Part shown: piece after piece, positions 1 through 7,330 of the stretch | How the letters are laid out: each line of letters begins with the position of its first letter | Position numbering within the stretch: position 1 is the stretch's first letter | Assembly: GCF_021648855.1 (NCBI RefSeq) | Contig: NZ_JAKJHX010000077.1 | Coordinates: 1 to 26,658 of the forward strand | Direction of reading: 5' to 3' | DNA length: 26,658 nucleotides | DNA from: Tychonema litorale BBK16 | Lineage (GTDB): Bacteria; Cyanobacteriota; Cyanobacteriia; Cyanobacteriales; Microcoleaceae | Translations under genes and position numbers: made by a program | The notes under the pieces: model-generated | Told to the model about the DNA's origin: nothing | Databases searched by the model: none | Seen by the model: only the letters and a program-made list of their open reading frames with translations

Positions 1-78
1 GACTGTAAGACTACTTCGGTAGCAAGACCCGATGAAGCGTCAAGAATCACCGCACCTTCAGGTCGGTGAGTATTTCAA
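1..78 (+). mobile_element. Right end of an IS200/IS605-type (tnpB) element, omega-RNA 3' end
   Basis: The segment ends in a hairpin (stem CACCG 48-52 with CGGTG 64-68, inner ACCT/AGGT) followed by the tetranucleotide TCAA at 75-78. The same layout recurs at 21201-21239, with a compensatory A-T to C-G change in the stem, so the hairpin looks conserved as RNA. In IS608-like elements TCAA is the right cleavage site, and the 3' end of the TnpB guide RNA (omega RNA) overlaps this end. The bases after 78 would act as guide. The rest of the element, including any tnpB, lies left of the window. Family assignment is inferred from end structure only. Confidence 0.6.
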
Positions 79-218
79 TCTATTCTGTGTTAAAATGCCA
101 AATGTGAATTAGATTCGGTTGTAGGCTTTGTTCATTGCTACAGAATTGTCCAAAAACTTACCCTTCTGTATCGGCAGGGAACTCTCCGAAACTGAAATCT
201 TTGCACTGTTTAAATTTT

Positions 219-222
219 GGAG
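219..222 (+). promoter_or_regulatory. Ribosome binding site for the RRM protein
   Basis: GGAG lies 9 bases before the ATG at 232 and overlaps an upstream in-frame TTG at 217, so it supports the ATG as the start. Confidence 0.6.
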
Positions 223-231
223 TTATTTCCC

Positions 232-543
232 ATGTCGATATACGTCGGTAACTTATCCTACCAAGTTACCCCAGAAGACATCACCTCCGTCTTCGCTGAA
301 TACGGAACTGTCAAGCGAGTACATCTACCTACCGACAGAGAAACAAGTCGCCCCCGCGGCTTCGGTTTTGTAGAAATGTCCACAGATGCAGAAGAAGATG
401 CAGCCATTGCTGCTCTCGATGGAGCTGAGTGGATGGGTCGCGACCTCAAAGTTAATAAAGCCAAGCCCCGCGAAGATGAAGGTAATCGCGGAGGTGGCAA
501 CCGTGGAGGCGGCAACCGTGGAGGCGGAGGAGGACGTTATTAA
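232..543 (+). CDS. Glycine-rich RNA-binding protein, RRM domain
   Basis: 103-residue single-RRM protein of the cyanobacterial Rbp family. The RNP2 motif IYVGNL is at residues 3-8 and the RNP1 motif RGFGFVEM near residue 44. The RRM fills roughly residues 1-78; the tail is basic and then glycine-rich with repeated NRGGG units. Family members bind single-stranded RNA, and those with a glycine-rich tail are often cold-induced in cyanobacteria (family knowledge). The ATG at 232 is preferred to an in-frame TTG at 217 because GGAG precedes it by 9 bases and the protein then begins like its relatives. The leader of about 150 bases follows an IS200/IS605 right end. The gene converges on clpS across a shared terminator. 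Confidence 0.93.
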   Translation: MSIYVGNLSYQVTPEDITSVFAEYGTVKRVHLPTDRETSRPRGFGFVEMSTDAEEDAAIAALDGAEWMGRDLKVNKAKPREDEGNRGGGNRGGGNRGGGGGRY

Positions 544-626
544 TTAATAACGTCCTCAGACGCAGATTTGAGGTTGGAGATTTTCGCTGAAAGCCTTCTC
601 TTCAAATTTCGTATTTTACGGTAAAT

Positions 627-667
627 ATAGCGAAAAGCCAAGGGTCAAGCCCTTGGCTTTTCGCTAT
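627..667. terminator. Bidirectional terminator between rbp and clpS
   Basis: A perfect 18-bp inverted repeat (arms 627-644 and 650-667, loop of 5) contains GCCAAGGG/CCCTTGGC with A/T-rich ends in both directions. It sits between two convergent genes, and the clpS stop codon (664-666) lies inside the right arm. Confidence 0.85.
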
Positions 668-945
668 TCGTCGGATTCGATGCTACTCATCAATCCGTGA
701 TTGTTCAGCGTTTCGCAGTAAAACTCAGCGTGTTCTAGGGCGCAAACAATCACCAGCCCCAGCCCATTAGTGTGAGCTTCCATCATAATATTCACAGCCT
801 GTGGCTGAGTCAGGCTCGGCACAGTCTGGATCAGAGTCTGCACCACGTATTCCATAGGGTTGAAATCATCATTGTGGAGCAGAACACGGTAACGCGGTGC
901 AAGTTTACGGACTGTTGTAGGTTTGATCAGAATTTCGACAGACAC
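664..945 (-). CDS. clpS: ATP-dependent Clp protease adaptor ClpS
   Basis: 93-residue N-degron adaptor that hands substrates with destabilising N-terminal residues to the ClpC/ClpA unfoldase. The hallmark LLHNDDFNPMEYVV is at residues 22-35, and MMEAHTNGLG at 54-63; N25, D26 and H58 correspond to known N-end residue ligands. The length is usual for the family. The start is GTG, set by AGGAGG ten bases upstream. The stop codon lies inside the shared terminator hairpin. A decayed tnpB ends only 29 bases upstream of the start, so the promoter must lie within or beyond that relic. Cyanobacteria often carry two clpS genes; which paralogue this is cannot be decided here. Confidence 0.95.
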   Translation of the reverse strand: MSVEILIKPTTVRKLAPRYRVLLHNDDFNPMEYVVQTLIQTVPSLTQPQAVNIMMEAHTNGLGLVIVCALEHAEFYCETLNNHGLMSSIESDE

Positions 946-955
946 GACTTTTTAT

Positions 956-961
956 CCTCCT
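956..961 (-). promoter_or_regulatory. Ribosome binding site of clpS
   Basis: AGGAGG on the minus strand, 10 bases before the GTG start. It is a full Shine-Dalgarno match that decides this non-ATG start. Confidence 0.75.
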
Positions 962-974
962 GTTAGGTAAAATG

Positions 975-1352
975 TTAAAATTTGTGAATAATCTGGGGGC
1001 TGACCAACTTGTGACTAGGTTTATGTAGGAAATCTTGCCGTGAGTTGCTAACTCGTTCGTAGTATTTACCTGATGGTGTTTTGGTAATTGTCACAGTTTT
1101 AATCTTCCCCTCGATTAGTCTGTGTATCTTGGCTGTAATTATGCCAATATTACCCGGAATTTCAAATTACCACCTACAATCTTGATGTTTTGAGGATACT
1201 GACCCAAGTCCTTTTCCCGACTCTTTATAGACTTCAATCGACTTATTCAGAGCGTAATTCCACCACCATCGCGAACATCCAAATGTTTGCGCTAGCAATA
1301 TCTCCTGCTCTTTGGATGGGTATAAACGAACTTGTACAGTTTTGTGGAGCAT
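975..1352 (-). pseudogene. tnpB: Decayed tnpB (IS200/IS605 RNA-guided nuclease), internally deleted and frameshifted
   Basis: Pieces of a TnpB/IS1341-type protein read in order on the minus strand. The N-terminus has VRLYPSKEQEILLAQTFGCS and then WNYALNKSIEVYKESGKGL. After a jump in frame comes QYPQNIKIVGGNLKF (about 1168-1210), then in another frame ITAKIHRLIEGK and IKTVTITKTPSGKYY, fused directly to ERVSNSRQDFLHK before a TAA. In intact TnpB (about 400 residues) these blocks are separated by long stretches, so at least two large internal deletions and a frameshift near 1165 have occurred. The RuvC catalytic region and the omega-RNA end are gone. It cannot encode an active nuclease. It lies directly upstream of clpS. 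Confidence 0.85.
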
Positions 1353-1371
1353 CTAATGCCACCTCTTGCTC

Positions 1372-1405
1372 TGACAATATTATTGCATATTGTCACAAAT
1401 AGTAA
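1372..1405 (-). mobile_element. Possible left end of the tnpB relic
   Basis: A 9-bp inverted repeat (TGACAATAT and ATATTGTCA, 1372-1395) stands just upstream of the tnpB relic start. On the minus strand it is preceded by TTAC (1402-1405), the usual IS608-type target. It differs from the left ends at 20871, 25966 and 26609, so a different subfamily is implied. No right end is left on the clpS side. Confidence 0.4.
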
Positions 1406-1623
1406 AGGTCACAGAAGAAAGATTTGGTCAACTCCGTACCTACGTTGACCCCTCCCTTTCATCCCGCCGCTAAATTGAGTACAATTATAGCGGGGAAATT
1501 CCCGGCGGTATAGTTCAGAAAAAGCAGCCAAAAAGTCGATCGCCACCTTTGACTCGAACCCAACACCGGGCGCAGATGCGGTTGTTTGGCAAATCCCGCG
1601 TCCAAAACTAGCCACCCCCTAAC
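1406..1623. other. Gene-free stretch upstream of the DUF3172 gene
   Basis: Together with the left-end remnant this makes about 350 bases without a gene. Reading frames here show no family resemblance. A TTCGAGTC-like string on the minus strand near 1550-1560 recalls a tRNA T-loop, but no cloverleaf forms. A short inverted repeat (GTCAAC near 1428, GTTGAC near 1444) has no clear role. Confidence 0.4.
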
Positions 1624-1652
1624 TTGTCAGCGTCGTACAATTAGAATATAAA
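1624..1652 (+). promoter_or_regulatory. Sigma-70-type promoter of the DUF3172 gene
   Basis: TTGTCA (1624-1629), a 17-base spacer and TATAAA (1647-1652) give a good match to a housekeeping promoter, with transcription expected near 1659 and a leader of about 50 bases. Confidence 0.5.
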
Positions 1653-1707
1653 AGATCGAAATAAAAAGCTACTACCGGCTAATCCTCCAGAACTCACTGA
1701 AGCTTAT

Positions 1708-2310
1708 ATGAAACGCAAACCTAAACCCTACAACGACAGATTCAGCGCCGACGCACCGCGAGGAGATGAAGACTCCGACTACTCCGGCCCCTTTGGTGGA
1801 CAGTCGCGACGCCAACCTCAGTCTGGCAAGCCCTCCTTTGTCAACTACACCTCCCTGGGGATTTTAGCAGCCGTTTTTATTCTCGGAATTGGAATTGGCA
1901 TTGCCTTTAGTTCCACTGCTACCATTAGCCCAGACAATGTAGCATCCCGTGAATTTATCGATCGCAGTGCCCCGAATCCCGAACTTTGTGTGCAGTTTGG
2001 AGCGAGCGCGATGGTAACAGATATGCGCGCCTACGTCACCCTCAACCCTTTCAACGTCTACATTTCACAGCCGAGTATGCGCCCTGGCTGCGTGTTGCGA
2101 AGTAACAACTGGGCGATTTTAGAGCAAAAAAAACTGATCAGTCAAGACCAAGTTCGGGAGTGCAAAAATCGGATGAATACATTTGGCTTCACTGGTACTC
2201 TGGAAAGTCAACCGGATATCAATTGTATCTATCAAAACGATAGCGCCAAAAATTTGTTTATCAATCAGCCTGGTTCGATAGCTCCAAGTACGGATAATCA
2301 GAATTTTTAA
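1708..2310 (+). CDS. DUF3172 family membrane-anchored protein
   Basis: 200-residue protein of a cyanobacterium-restricted family of unknown function. A polar, disordered N-terminus (residues 1-45) is followed by one membrane segment (about 50-70, with LGILAAVFILGIGIGIAF). The remainder is a conserved extracytoplasmic or lumenal domain containing PELCVQFGASAMV and several cysteines (about residues 89, 132, 147 and 169), which could form disulfides. A good promoter lies at 1624-1652; the Shine-Dalgarno is weak. The gene is single and converges on the minus-strand group ending at 2403. The function is unknown; family recognition is from memory. Confidence 0.85.
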   Translation: MKRKPKPYNDRFSADAPRGDEDSDYSGPFGGQSRRQPQSGKPSFVNYTSLGILAAVFILGIGIGIAFSSTATISPDNVASREFIDRSAPNPELCVQFGASAMVTDMRAYVTLNPFNVYISQPSMRPGCVLRSNNWAILEQKKLISQDQVRECKNRMNTFGFTGTLESQPDINCIYQNDSAKNLFINQPGSIAPSTDNQNF

Positions 2311-2318
2311 TTTATTTT

Positions 2319-2374
2319 GGGGCGGGTTTATTTAATCTATTTTCAACCCGATCGGCTATTAGTCAACCCGCCCC
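2319..2374. terminator. Possible bidirectional terminator
   Basis: GGGGCGGGTT (2319-2328) is complementary to AACCCGCCCC (2365-2374), with a further AACCC (2345-2349) able to pair with the left arm as an alternative shorter hairpin. It sits between convergent genes. The long loop makes it less certain. Confidence 0.5.
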
Positions 2375-2402
2375 TTGTATCTTAAGAGATTCAACCGTTT
2401 GA

Positions 2403-3107
2403 CTAACACAGATGGCGGTAGGAATCAAAAGGCAAACCAGTCCGGCGTTTCACATCAATAACTGATTTATATTGGCCTTTGATCTGCCTTTCTTGAACTA
2501 TTTTCTCCGCCACAACTCTGTCTAAACCAATTTCTATCAACTCTTGTGGCGACAGGATATTTAAACGTTTCCAAGTAAAACTAGCTTCCTTTTGATAATT
2601 GTAGCTAAAACAAATCATGGGGGCGATGCGTCTGATGTGACTTTCTGGAACTCCGGCTATTTCTGACAACTCTTCGGCGTGGGTAAAAATGTATCCTTCG
2701 TTTTGCAAAGATTCAATATCATTAGCATAGACAATTGGTAATCCTAAAACTCTCACCAAGTCATCTTTGGTACATTCGTTAATATCTATTTTCCCTCGTA
2801 TATTTGCTAGTTCTTCTGCATTTTGAGGACTGGCTGGAACCAGTAAACCTCTTGGGGCTGTTTTGATTAGATAGCGCTTTTTCAAAGAAAAGGCTGTCAC
2901 AATTTGAGCTATCCAAATCAGCAGCCCAAAGTTGGCTGAAGAAGATACGGCTAGCGCTGCTAAAGTAAAGCCAGCACCCCACCCGATCCAACTACGAAGA
3001 TTTGACTTATGACCAGCATAACAAATTGCTAGTCCTCCGAAGCCTGGGACGAAGGAATACCACACCCAATTTGGAGTTTGACGCAACCAGTGTAAATCTT
3101 GAAACAC
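2403..3107 (-). CDS. Helix-hairpin-helix protein with N-terminal membrane segments
   Basis: 234 residues. The N-terminal third is hydrophobic, with two or three membrane-associated segments (about residues 15-35, 40-58 and 60-75). The C-terminal part has two ComEA-like helix-hairpin-helix repeats: KIDINECTKDDLVRVLGLP onward (about residues 105-165) and NILSPQELIEIGLDRVVAEK onward (about 183-232). Such repeats usually bind DNA non-specifically, as in competence protein ComEA. A membrane-anchored HhH protein could tether DNA, but no other competence genes are nearby. The start is GTG, with AAGGA about 13 bases upstream. Function is uncertain. Confidence 0.8.
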   Translation of the reverse strand: MFQDLHWLRQTPNWVWYSFVPGFGGLAICYAGHKSNLRSWIGWGAGFTLAALAVSSSANFGLLIWIAQIVTAFSLKKRYLIKTAPRGLLVPASPQNAEELANIRGKIDINECTKDDLVRVLGLPIVYANDIESLQNEGYIFTHAEELSEIAGVPESHIRRIAPMICFSYNYQKEASFTWKRLNILSPQELIEIGLDRVVAEKIVQERQIKGQYKSVIDVKRRTGLPFDSYRHLC

Positions 3108-3173
3108 TTTAATTTTATCCTTAAATGGTTGTTATTTTATACTTATTCCAATCCCACCTTTTTAAGAGCGGGT

Positions 3174-3201
3174 TTCCTTCTTCCTTCTTCCTTCTTCCTT
3201 C
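3174..3201 (+). repeat. Heptamer tandem repeat TTCCTTC x4
   Basis: Four perfect TTCCTTC units fill the short space after the TM2 gene stop. This is a short tandemly repeated repetitive (STRR) element typical of filamentous cyanobacteria. Confidence 0.9.
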
Positions 3202-3205
3202 ATAC

Positions 3206-3568
3206 TTACAAATCCCGCAGGAGTTTTTGGCGTTTTTCTTCATATTCTTCGGCGGTAATTGCACCCATATCATAAAGTTTTTTGAGGTCGCCAATTGCCC
3301 CTGTCACATCTTTTGCGGATCTTAGGATGTGCCCTGACTGCAACATACCCGGATTGTACTGTGCTTGAAAAGCTTGTTCCGACATCAGTAGCAAGCCGAG
3401 AAAATCAAAAAATGCGATCACTGAGGGAATGAATGTCAGAGAAAATAGCAGGTATAATACTCCTGCTAAGTTGTTTCCTAGATAAAATTTGTGGGCTCCA
3501 AAGCCTCCTAAAAAGAAAGTTAACAAAACTGCTACTGTTTTATCTTTCACGATTTGATTTTTTACCAT
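3206..3568 (-). CDS. TM2 domain protein with C-terminal SHOCT motif
   Basis: 120 residues. A TM2 domain (about residues 8-62) has two membrane helices and the family motif GGFGAHKFYLG between them. The C-terminal SHOCT segment (about 90-120) contains DLKKLYDMGAITAEEYEEKR. SHOCT tails are short helical modules that may mediate oligomerisation. The cellular role of these small membrane proteins is unknown. The start ATG has a weak GGGG-containing site upstream. It is transcribed in the same direction as, and 68 bases after, the small membrane protein at 3637, and may share its transcript. Confidence 0.88.
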   Translation of the reverse strand: MVKNQIVKDKTVAVLLTFFLGGFGAHKFYLGNNLAGVLYLLFSLTFIPSVIAFFDFLGLLLMSEQAFQAQYNPGMLQSGHILRSAKDVTGAIGDLKKLYDMGAITAEEYEEKRQKLLRDL

Positions 3569-3636
3569 TTTTTCTTTTACCCCAATTTTTAAATTGCCAT
3601 CTCTACACCTTTGCAGGTAATATTACTAATCTTAAC

Positions 3637-3849
3637 TCATTTATTCTTTTGTTTCCGAAACTTAGACATGGCAAAATACAGCAGAACTATACCTGCTTGA
3701 GCTTCTAGAATAACAAAGTAGCCTCTCCAGAAATAATTGAGTTCGGTTGCTGAATTGAGAGAAAATAATAAAAGACCGAAGGCTGCGTAGGGTGCTAAAC
3801 GCATCCAACTCGACGTTCGCTCTAACTTATGGATATTAAAATTGCTCAT
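3637..3849 (-). CDS. Small hypothetical membrane protein
   Basis: 70 residues with two hydrophobic segments (about 17-32 and 42-62) separated by NSATELNYFWRGY, a basic C-terminus (KFRKQKNK) and a polar N-terminus. GAGG precedes the ATG by about 12 bases. No family was recognised. The position upstream of the TM2-SHOCT gene on the same strand, and plausible membrane topology, support it as a real gene. Confidence 0.6.
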   Translation of the reverse strand: MSNFNIHKLERTSSWMRLAPYAAFGLLLFSLNSATELNYFWRGYFVILEAQAGIVLLYFAMSKFRKQKNK

Positions 3850-3957
3850 TGCGTTTAAGCCTCATCCTTGGTTAGAATGTACATAAAAATTAGCTAGATT
3901 GTCAAGTTATGTCAAATTCGATCTGATCGCATCGAAATTAACTATTACCGACAGCCA

Positions 3958-3982
3958 AGGACACGGCAGTGCCGTTTCCCTA
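3958..3982. repeat. Dispersed palindromic repeat (ACGGCAGTGCCGT family)
   Basis: Contains GGACACGGCAGTGCCGTTTCC followed by CTAC. Relatives occur at 11260, 11297, 20139, 24984 and 26509. The core is a hairpin; here it lies between divergent genes in a stretch of about 280 bases where no convincing gene was found. Confidence 0.75.
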
Positions 3983-4128
3983 CAATTAATCGATCGCACA
4001 ATCTGTAACTCCAATGTTAACGCAACTTTTTCCGCTCAGCATCCAAATTATTTCCTAAGCACCCTAAGATGCTTAGGATTATCGCCCAAAAAGCAAGCTG
4101 AATTAACAATTATTCACAAGAACCTGAA

Positions 4129-5736
4129 TTAACTCGCGCCACTCCCTAAAAGAAATAGACTCAGGAGAGTGCCACTATTCCAAAGACTGTGCAGTAGCAT
4201 GGGAGCGAGTAGATTGCGCGATCGCGTGTACACAAATCCCAACACCGCGCCCAAAGTCGCCAAAGGTAGGATTTCCGACACACTCAAGTGGGCCACCGCA
4301 AACAATAAAGCAGAAGTGGCGATCGCCCCCCAAACAGGCAAATAGCGAGTCAGAGAAGGCAACAGAAAGCCCCGAAACATGATTTCCTCAAAAACCGGAG
4401 CCGCGATCGCCGCAGTGCCGAAAAATATTGCTAAAGCCACGCTATCCTTACCTTCAAGGACGATCGGCAAAATCGGATTACTACCACCTTGTCCCTGCCA
4501 AAATTGCTGATTGATCAGCGACACCAAAACAACCAAAGGCAAAGCTACAAAGTAGCCACCGAAACCCCACCAAAACCAATTTCCCCGCCAATTAATCCGA
4601 AACCAACTTTCAGGTAAAGGCAAAAAAGACTTGACAGAAAAATACAATACCGAAAGTCCGCCCGCCGACAATAATAGATAAGTCACAAAGATATAAGAAG
4701 CCTTGCTACGTGCATCGAAACTAGCAGGATTCAACTTTAGAAAAGCCAGAGAAAGTGGCAGTAACAAGGGAATTAAGATTTGTCCTACAAAGAAAAAGCC
4801 GACCACAAGCACCTGCCAAACAATCTCGCCATCCCAAGGCACATCCCAAGTCAAGCTTGAATTTCGCGCCAAAATTGGCCCGGAACCTGCTGGATTCAAC
4901 TGCTGACGCTGCAACAGCCACTGCACAGTCAAACCAACCAGTAAAACCGTGCCGATACAAAGTCCGACACCAGGTATTCCAATCACAATTGCCAATTTTT
5001 CTACAGATTGTTCTGCGATTACTTGCTCCGCTGATTGTAGCGTTGCCAGCTCTTGATCGCGTTCTTCTAACTTGTAAAGTTGAGCTAAAGCACGATAGCG
5101 AAACCAACTATCCAAAGATTTTTTAATGCTCGATTCCGCATCCGGTAAGAGTTGAGCCGGATCACTCCAAATCCCATTTAAAACTTGAGCTGTTTTGACG
5201 GAAGGATCAGAATTAATTAGAGTGTTATTTGGTTCGATTAAATCTTGCCAAGTTTTGAGTGCTACATTGGTTTTGCTGCTACTTGCCTGCAAAATTCCCA
5301 CTCGCAAGTCAAGTTCTTTTTTCAGCGTTGACAAATTGTCAATCGATTGTTCCAGAGCATTACTTTGGGCAAGTTTTACTGTCGATGCAGTATCTTGAGG
5401 ATTGGAAATAGTGGAAGATTGAAGTTCTTTTAGTTGTGCTTGAGTTGTTGTGAGAGTTTTTTGGGTCGAGGTTCGTGCTTCTTGATACTGTGCTAAAGCT
5501 GTATCTAAAGGATTAGTACCGACAATACTATTACGAGCTGAACTTAAAGTAGAAGTAGAACTAGAACTAGAATTATTTTCCCCTTGCCACTCGGAGGCAT
5601 GAAGTAGTAAATTTGTCTGATATAGTTCCAGCCGACTTTGAATTTGCGGTTCATTCCAGCTACCAAGTAAAGACAAACCGACCAAGGCGATCGCGATCGC
5701 TGTTAAAATACCTAAAAATATCCGTTTCAGTGTCAT
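4129..5736 (-). CDS. CPBP family intramembrane metalloprotease (CAAX protease/bacteriocin-processing)
   Basis: 535 residues. An N-terminal membrane helix (about 8-25) is followed by a long, partly coiled-coil Ser/Thr/Gln-rich region (about 40-245), then a helix near 250-270 and a multi-helix membrane core. The catalytic motifs of the CPBP/ABI family are present: E450-E451...R455 (EEIMFRG), F479...H483 (FAVAH) and H516...N520 (HSLWN). These define an intramembrane glutamic/metal-dependent protease. The large N-terminal domain goes beyond the 200-300 residues typical of the family but is common in cyanobacterial members. The substrate is unknown. The gene is divergent from the histidine phosphatase gene at 5887. 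Confidence 0.9.
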   Translation of the reverse strand: MTLKRIFLGILTAIAIALVGLSLLGSWNEPQIQSRLELYQTNLLLHASEWQGENNSSSSSTSTLSSARNSIVGTNPLDTALAQYQEARTSTQKTLTTTQAQLKELQSSTISNPQDTASTVKLAQSNALEQSIDNLSTLKKELDLRVGILQASSSKTNVALKTWQDLIEPNNTLINSDPSVKTAQVLNGIWSDPAQLLPDAESSIKKSLDSWFRYRALAQLYKLEERDQELATLQSAEQVIAEQSVEKLAIVIGIPGVGLCIGTVLLVGLTVQWLLQRQQLNPAGSGPILARNSSLTWDVPWDGEIVWQVLVVGFFFVGQILIPLLLPLSLAFLKLNPASFDARSKASYIFVTYLLLSAGGLSVLYFSVKSFLPLPESWFRINWRGNWFWWGFGGYFVALPLVVLVSLINQQFWQGQGGSNPILPIVLEGKDSVALAIFFGTAAIAAPVFEEIMFRGFLLPSLTRYLPVWGAIATSALLFAVAHLSVSEILPLATLGAVLGFVYTRSRNLLAPMLLHSLWNSGTLLSLFLLGSGAS

Positions 5737-5852
5737 CCTGGCTTGTCCATCCCGCGCACATCCGTGCCTAAGTCTGTTCCATCTTCAATCATAGGCGTTT
5801 GTCAACGAGAGTGTCCCTGGAACTGGTAAAATTTCTCCTGGATCATCTTTTG

Positions 5853-5886
5853 AATCTAAAATCTAAAATCTAAAATCTAAAATCGA
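5853..5886 (+). repeat. Heptamer tandem repeat AATCTAA abutting a start codon
   Basis: Four perfect AATCTAA units and a degenerate fifth (AATCGA) run straight into the ATG at 5887. No Shine-Dalgarno sequence lies between the repeat and the start codon. Confidence 0.9.
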
Positions 5887-7251
5887 ATGACTACTCGCGT
5901 TATCTTAGTCCGTCACGGCCAAAGCACTTACAACCTCCAACGCCGCATCCAAGGCCGTTTGGATAAATCAATTTTGACAGAAGCAGGGCGCGCCGCTGCT
6001 CTTCAAGTAGGCGAAACGCTTAGCAGTATCACCTTTGATGCCGCCTACAGCAGCCCCCTACAACGAGCAAAAGAAACAGCAGAAATTATCGTTTCGCGCT
6101 TGACAAATCCGCCACAACTCCAACCAACAGATCAATTGATGGAAATCGATTTACCTCTGTGGGAAGGGATGCTGCGTCAAGATGCGATCGATCAATTTCC
6201 TGAAGCCTATCATTGTTGGCAGAAAAATCCAGACAAATTTTCGATGAAACTGCCATCAAAGGAAGCAGAAGTCGAACATTTTCCCGTATTATCAATTTTT
6301 GCTGACGCGAGAAAGTTTTGGAAAGAACTATTATCTAAGCATAGTTCCGGTACAATTCTAGTAGTAGCTCACAATGGGATAAACCGCGCTCTGATTGCTA
6401 CGGCTTCGGAAGTTTCTCCTGCTTACTATCAATCTATTCAGCAGTCAAATTGCGGAATTAGTATTATTAATTTTGGAACTTCTGCTGTTGCTAACGATGA
6501 GCAAATTGAGCAGAATAAGAAAGTTGCAGTTCAGTTGGAATCGCTGAATTTAACTACTCACACTGGAGAGATTTTTCCGAAACCTAGGGATGGAAATCGC
6601 GGGCCACGTTTATTGTTGGTACGTCACGGTGAAACTGACTGGAACCGAGCAGGTAAATTTCAAGGACAAATTGATGTACCATTGAATGATAATGGTCGAG
6701 AACAGTCTCGAAAAGCGGCCGAATTCCTAAAGAATATCAAGTTAGATTTTGCCATCAGTAGTTCGATGTTGCGCCCCAAGGAAACAGCCGAAATTATTCT
6801 CCAATATCACCCCGACTTGCAACTGGAACTCCGCGATGAGTTGAGGGAAATTAGTCACGGATTGTGGGAAGGCAAATTTGAGTCAGAAATCGAATTATCC
6901 TATCCAGGTTTGCTGGAAGAATGGAAGACATCTCCTGAAACTGTGCAAATGCCGGAAGGGGAAAATTTACAAGAAGTTTGGGAAAGGGCGATCGCATCTT
7001 GGCGAGATATTGTACAATCGGTTTCTGGTACGGGGATTGTGGTTGCTCACGATGCGATTAACAAGGCGATTCTCTGTCATTTGTTCGGTTTGGAACCGGA
7101 ACATTTCTGGAAGTTTAAACAGGGAAATGGTGCGGTTAGCGTGATTGATTATCCAAATGGCCCAGAAGGTTTGCCGGTTTTGCAGGCGATGAATGTTACA
7201 ACTCATTTGAGTGGTAGTGTTTTTGACCAAACTGCGGCGGGTGCACTGTAG
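5887..7251 (+). CDS. Tandem histidine phosphatase (two phosphoglycerate-mutase-like domains)
   Basis: 454 residues with two complete histidine phosphatase domains. The first has ILVRHGQSTYN with R9-H10-G11 (phospho-acceptor histidine), SPLQRAKETAE, and the distal VVAHNGIN near residue 160. The second has LLVRHGETDWN with R246-H247-G248, SMLRPKETAE, and VVAHDAIN near 395. Both copies look catalytically intact. Single-domain relatives act on phosphoglycerate, phosphoserine or other small phosphate esters. The tandem layout is also known in plant 2-carboxyarabinitol-1-phosphatase, so a Rubisco-inhibitor phosphatase role is possible but only inferred. An AATCTAA heptamer tract touches the start codon. 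The substrate cannot be decided from the sequence. Confidence 0.9.
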   Translation: MTTRVILVRHGQSTYNLQRRIQGRLDKSILTEAGRAAALQVGETLSSITFDAAYSSPLQRAKETAEIIVSRLTNPPQLQPTDQLMEIDLPLWEGMLRQDAIDQFPEAYHCWQKNPDKFSMKLPSKEAEVEHFPVLSIFADARKFWKELLSKHSSGTILVVAHNGINRALIATASEVSPAYYQSIQQSNCGISIINFGTSAVANDEQIEQNKKVAVQLESLNLTTHTGEIFPKPRDGNRGPRLLLVRHGETDWNRAGKFQGQIDVPLNDNGREQSRKAAEFLKNIKLDFAISSSMLRPKETAEIILQYHPDLQLELRDELREISHGLWEGKFESEIELSYPGLLEEWKTSPETVQMPEGENLQEVWERAIASWRDIVQSVSGTGIVVAHDAINKAILCHLFGLEPEHFWKFKQGNGAVSVIDYPNGPEGLPVLQAMNVTTHLSGSVFDQTAAGAL

Positions 7252-7258
7252 GAATTAA

Positions 7259-7314
7259 GGGCATAGGGCATAGGGCATAGGGCATAGGGCATAGGGCATA
7301 GGGCATAGGGCATA
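7259..7314 (+). repeat. Heptamer tandem repeat GGGCATA x8
   Basis: Eight perfect GGGCATA units begin a few bases after the phosphatase stop codon. The same unit recurs four times at 23062-23089, and a GGGCATC variant occurs at 23738. Confidence 0.95.
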
Positions 7315-7330
7315 CTTTAATTATCTCTAT

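Noticed and set aside
1409..1615. A 68-codon open frame on the minus strand upstream of the DUF3172 gene
   Set aside because: No family resemblance and odd composition; it covers a promoter region and shows no ribosome binding site I can identify.
1500..1620. Possible tRNA on the minus strand (string resembling a T-loop near 1550-1560)
   Set aside because: No T-stem or acceptor-stem pairing could be found around it.
3899..4132. A 77-codon open frame on the plus strand
   Set aside because: It runs through a palindromic dispersed repeat, overlaps the CPBP gene end, and has no recognisable domain.
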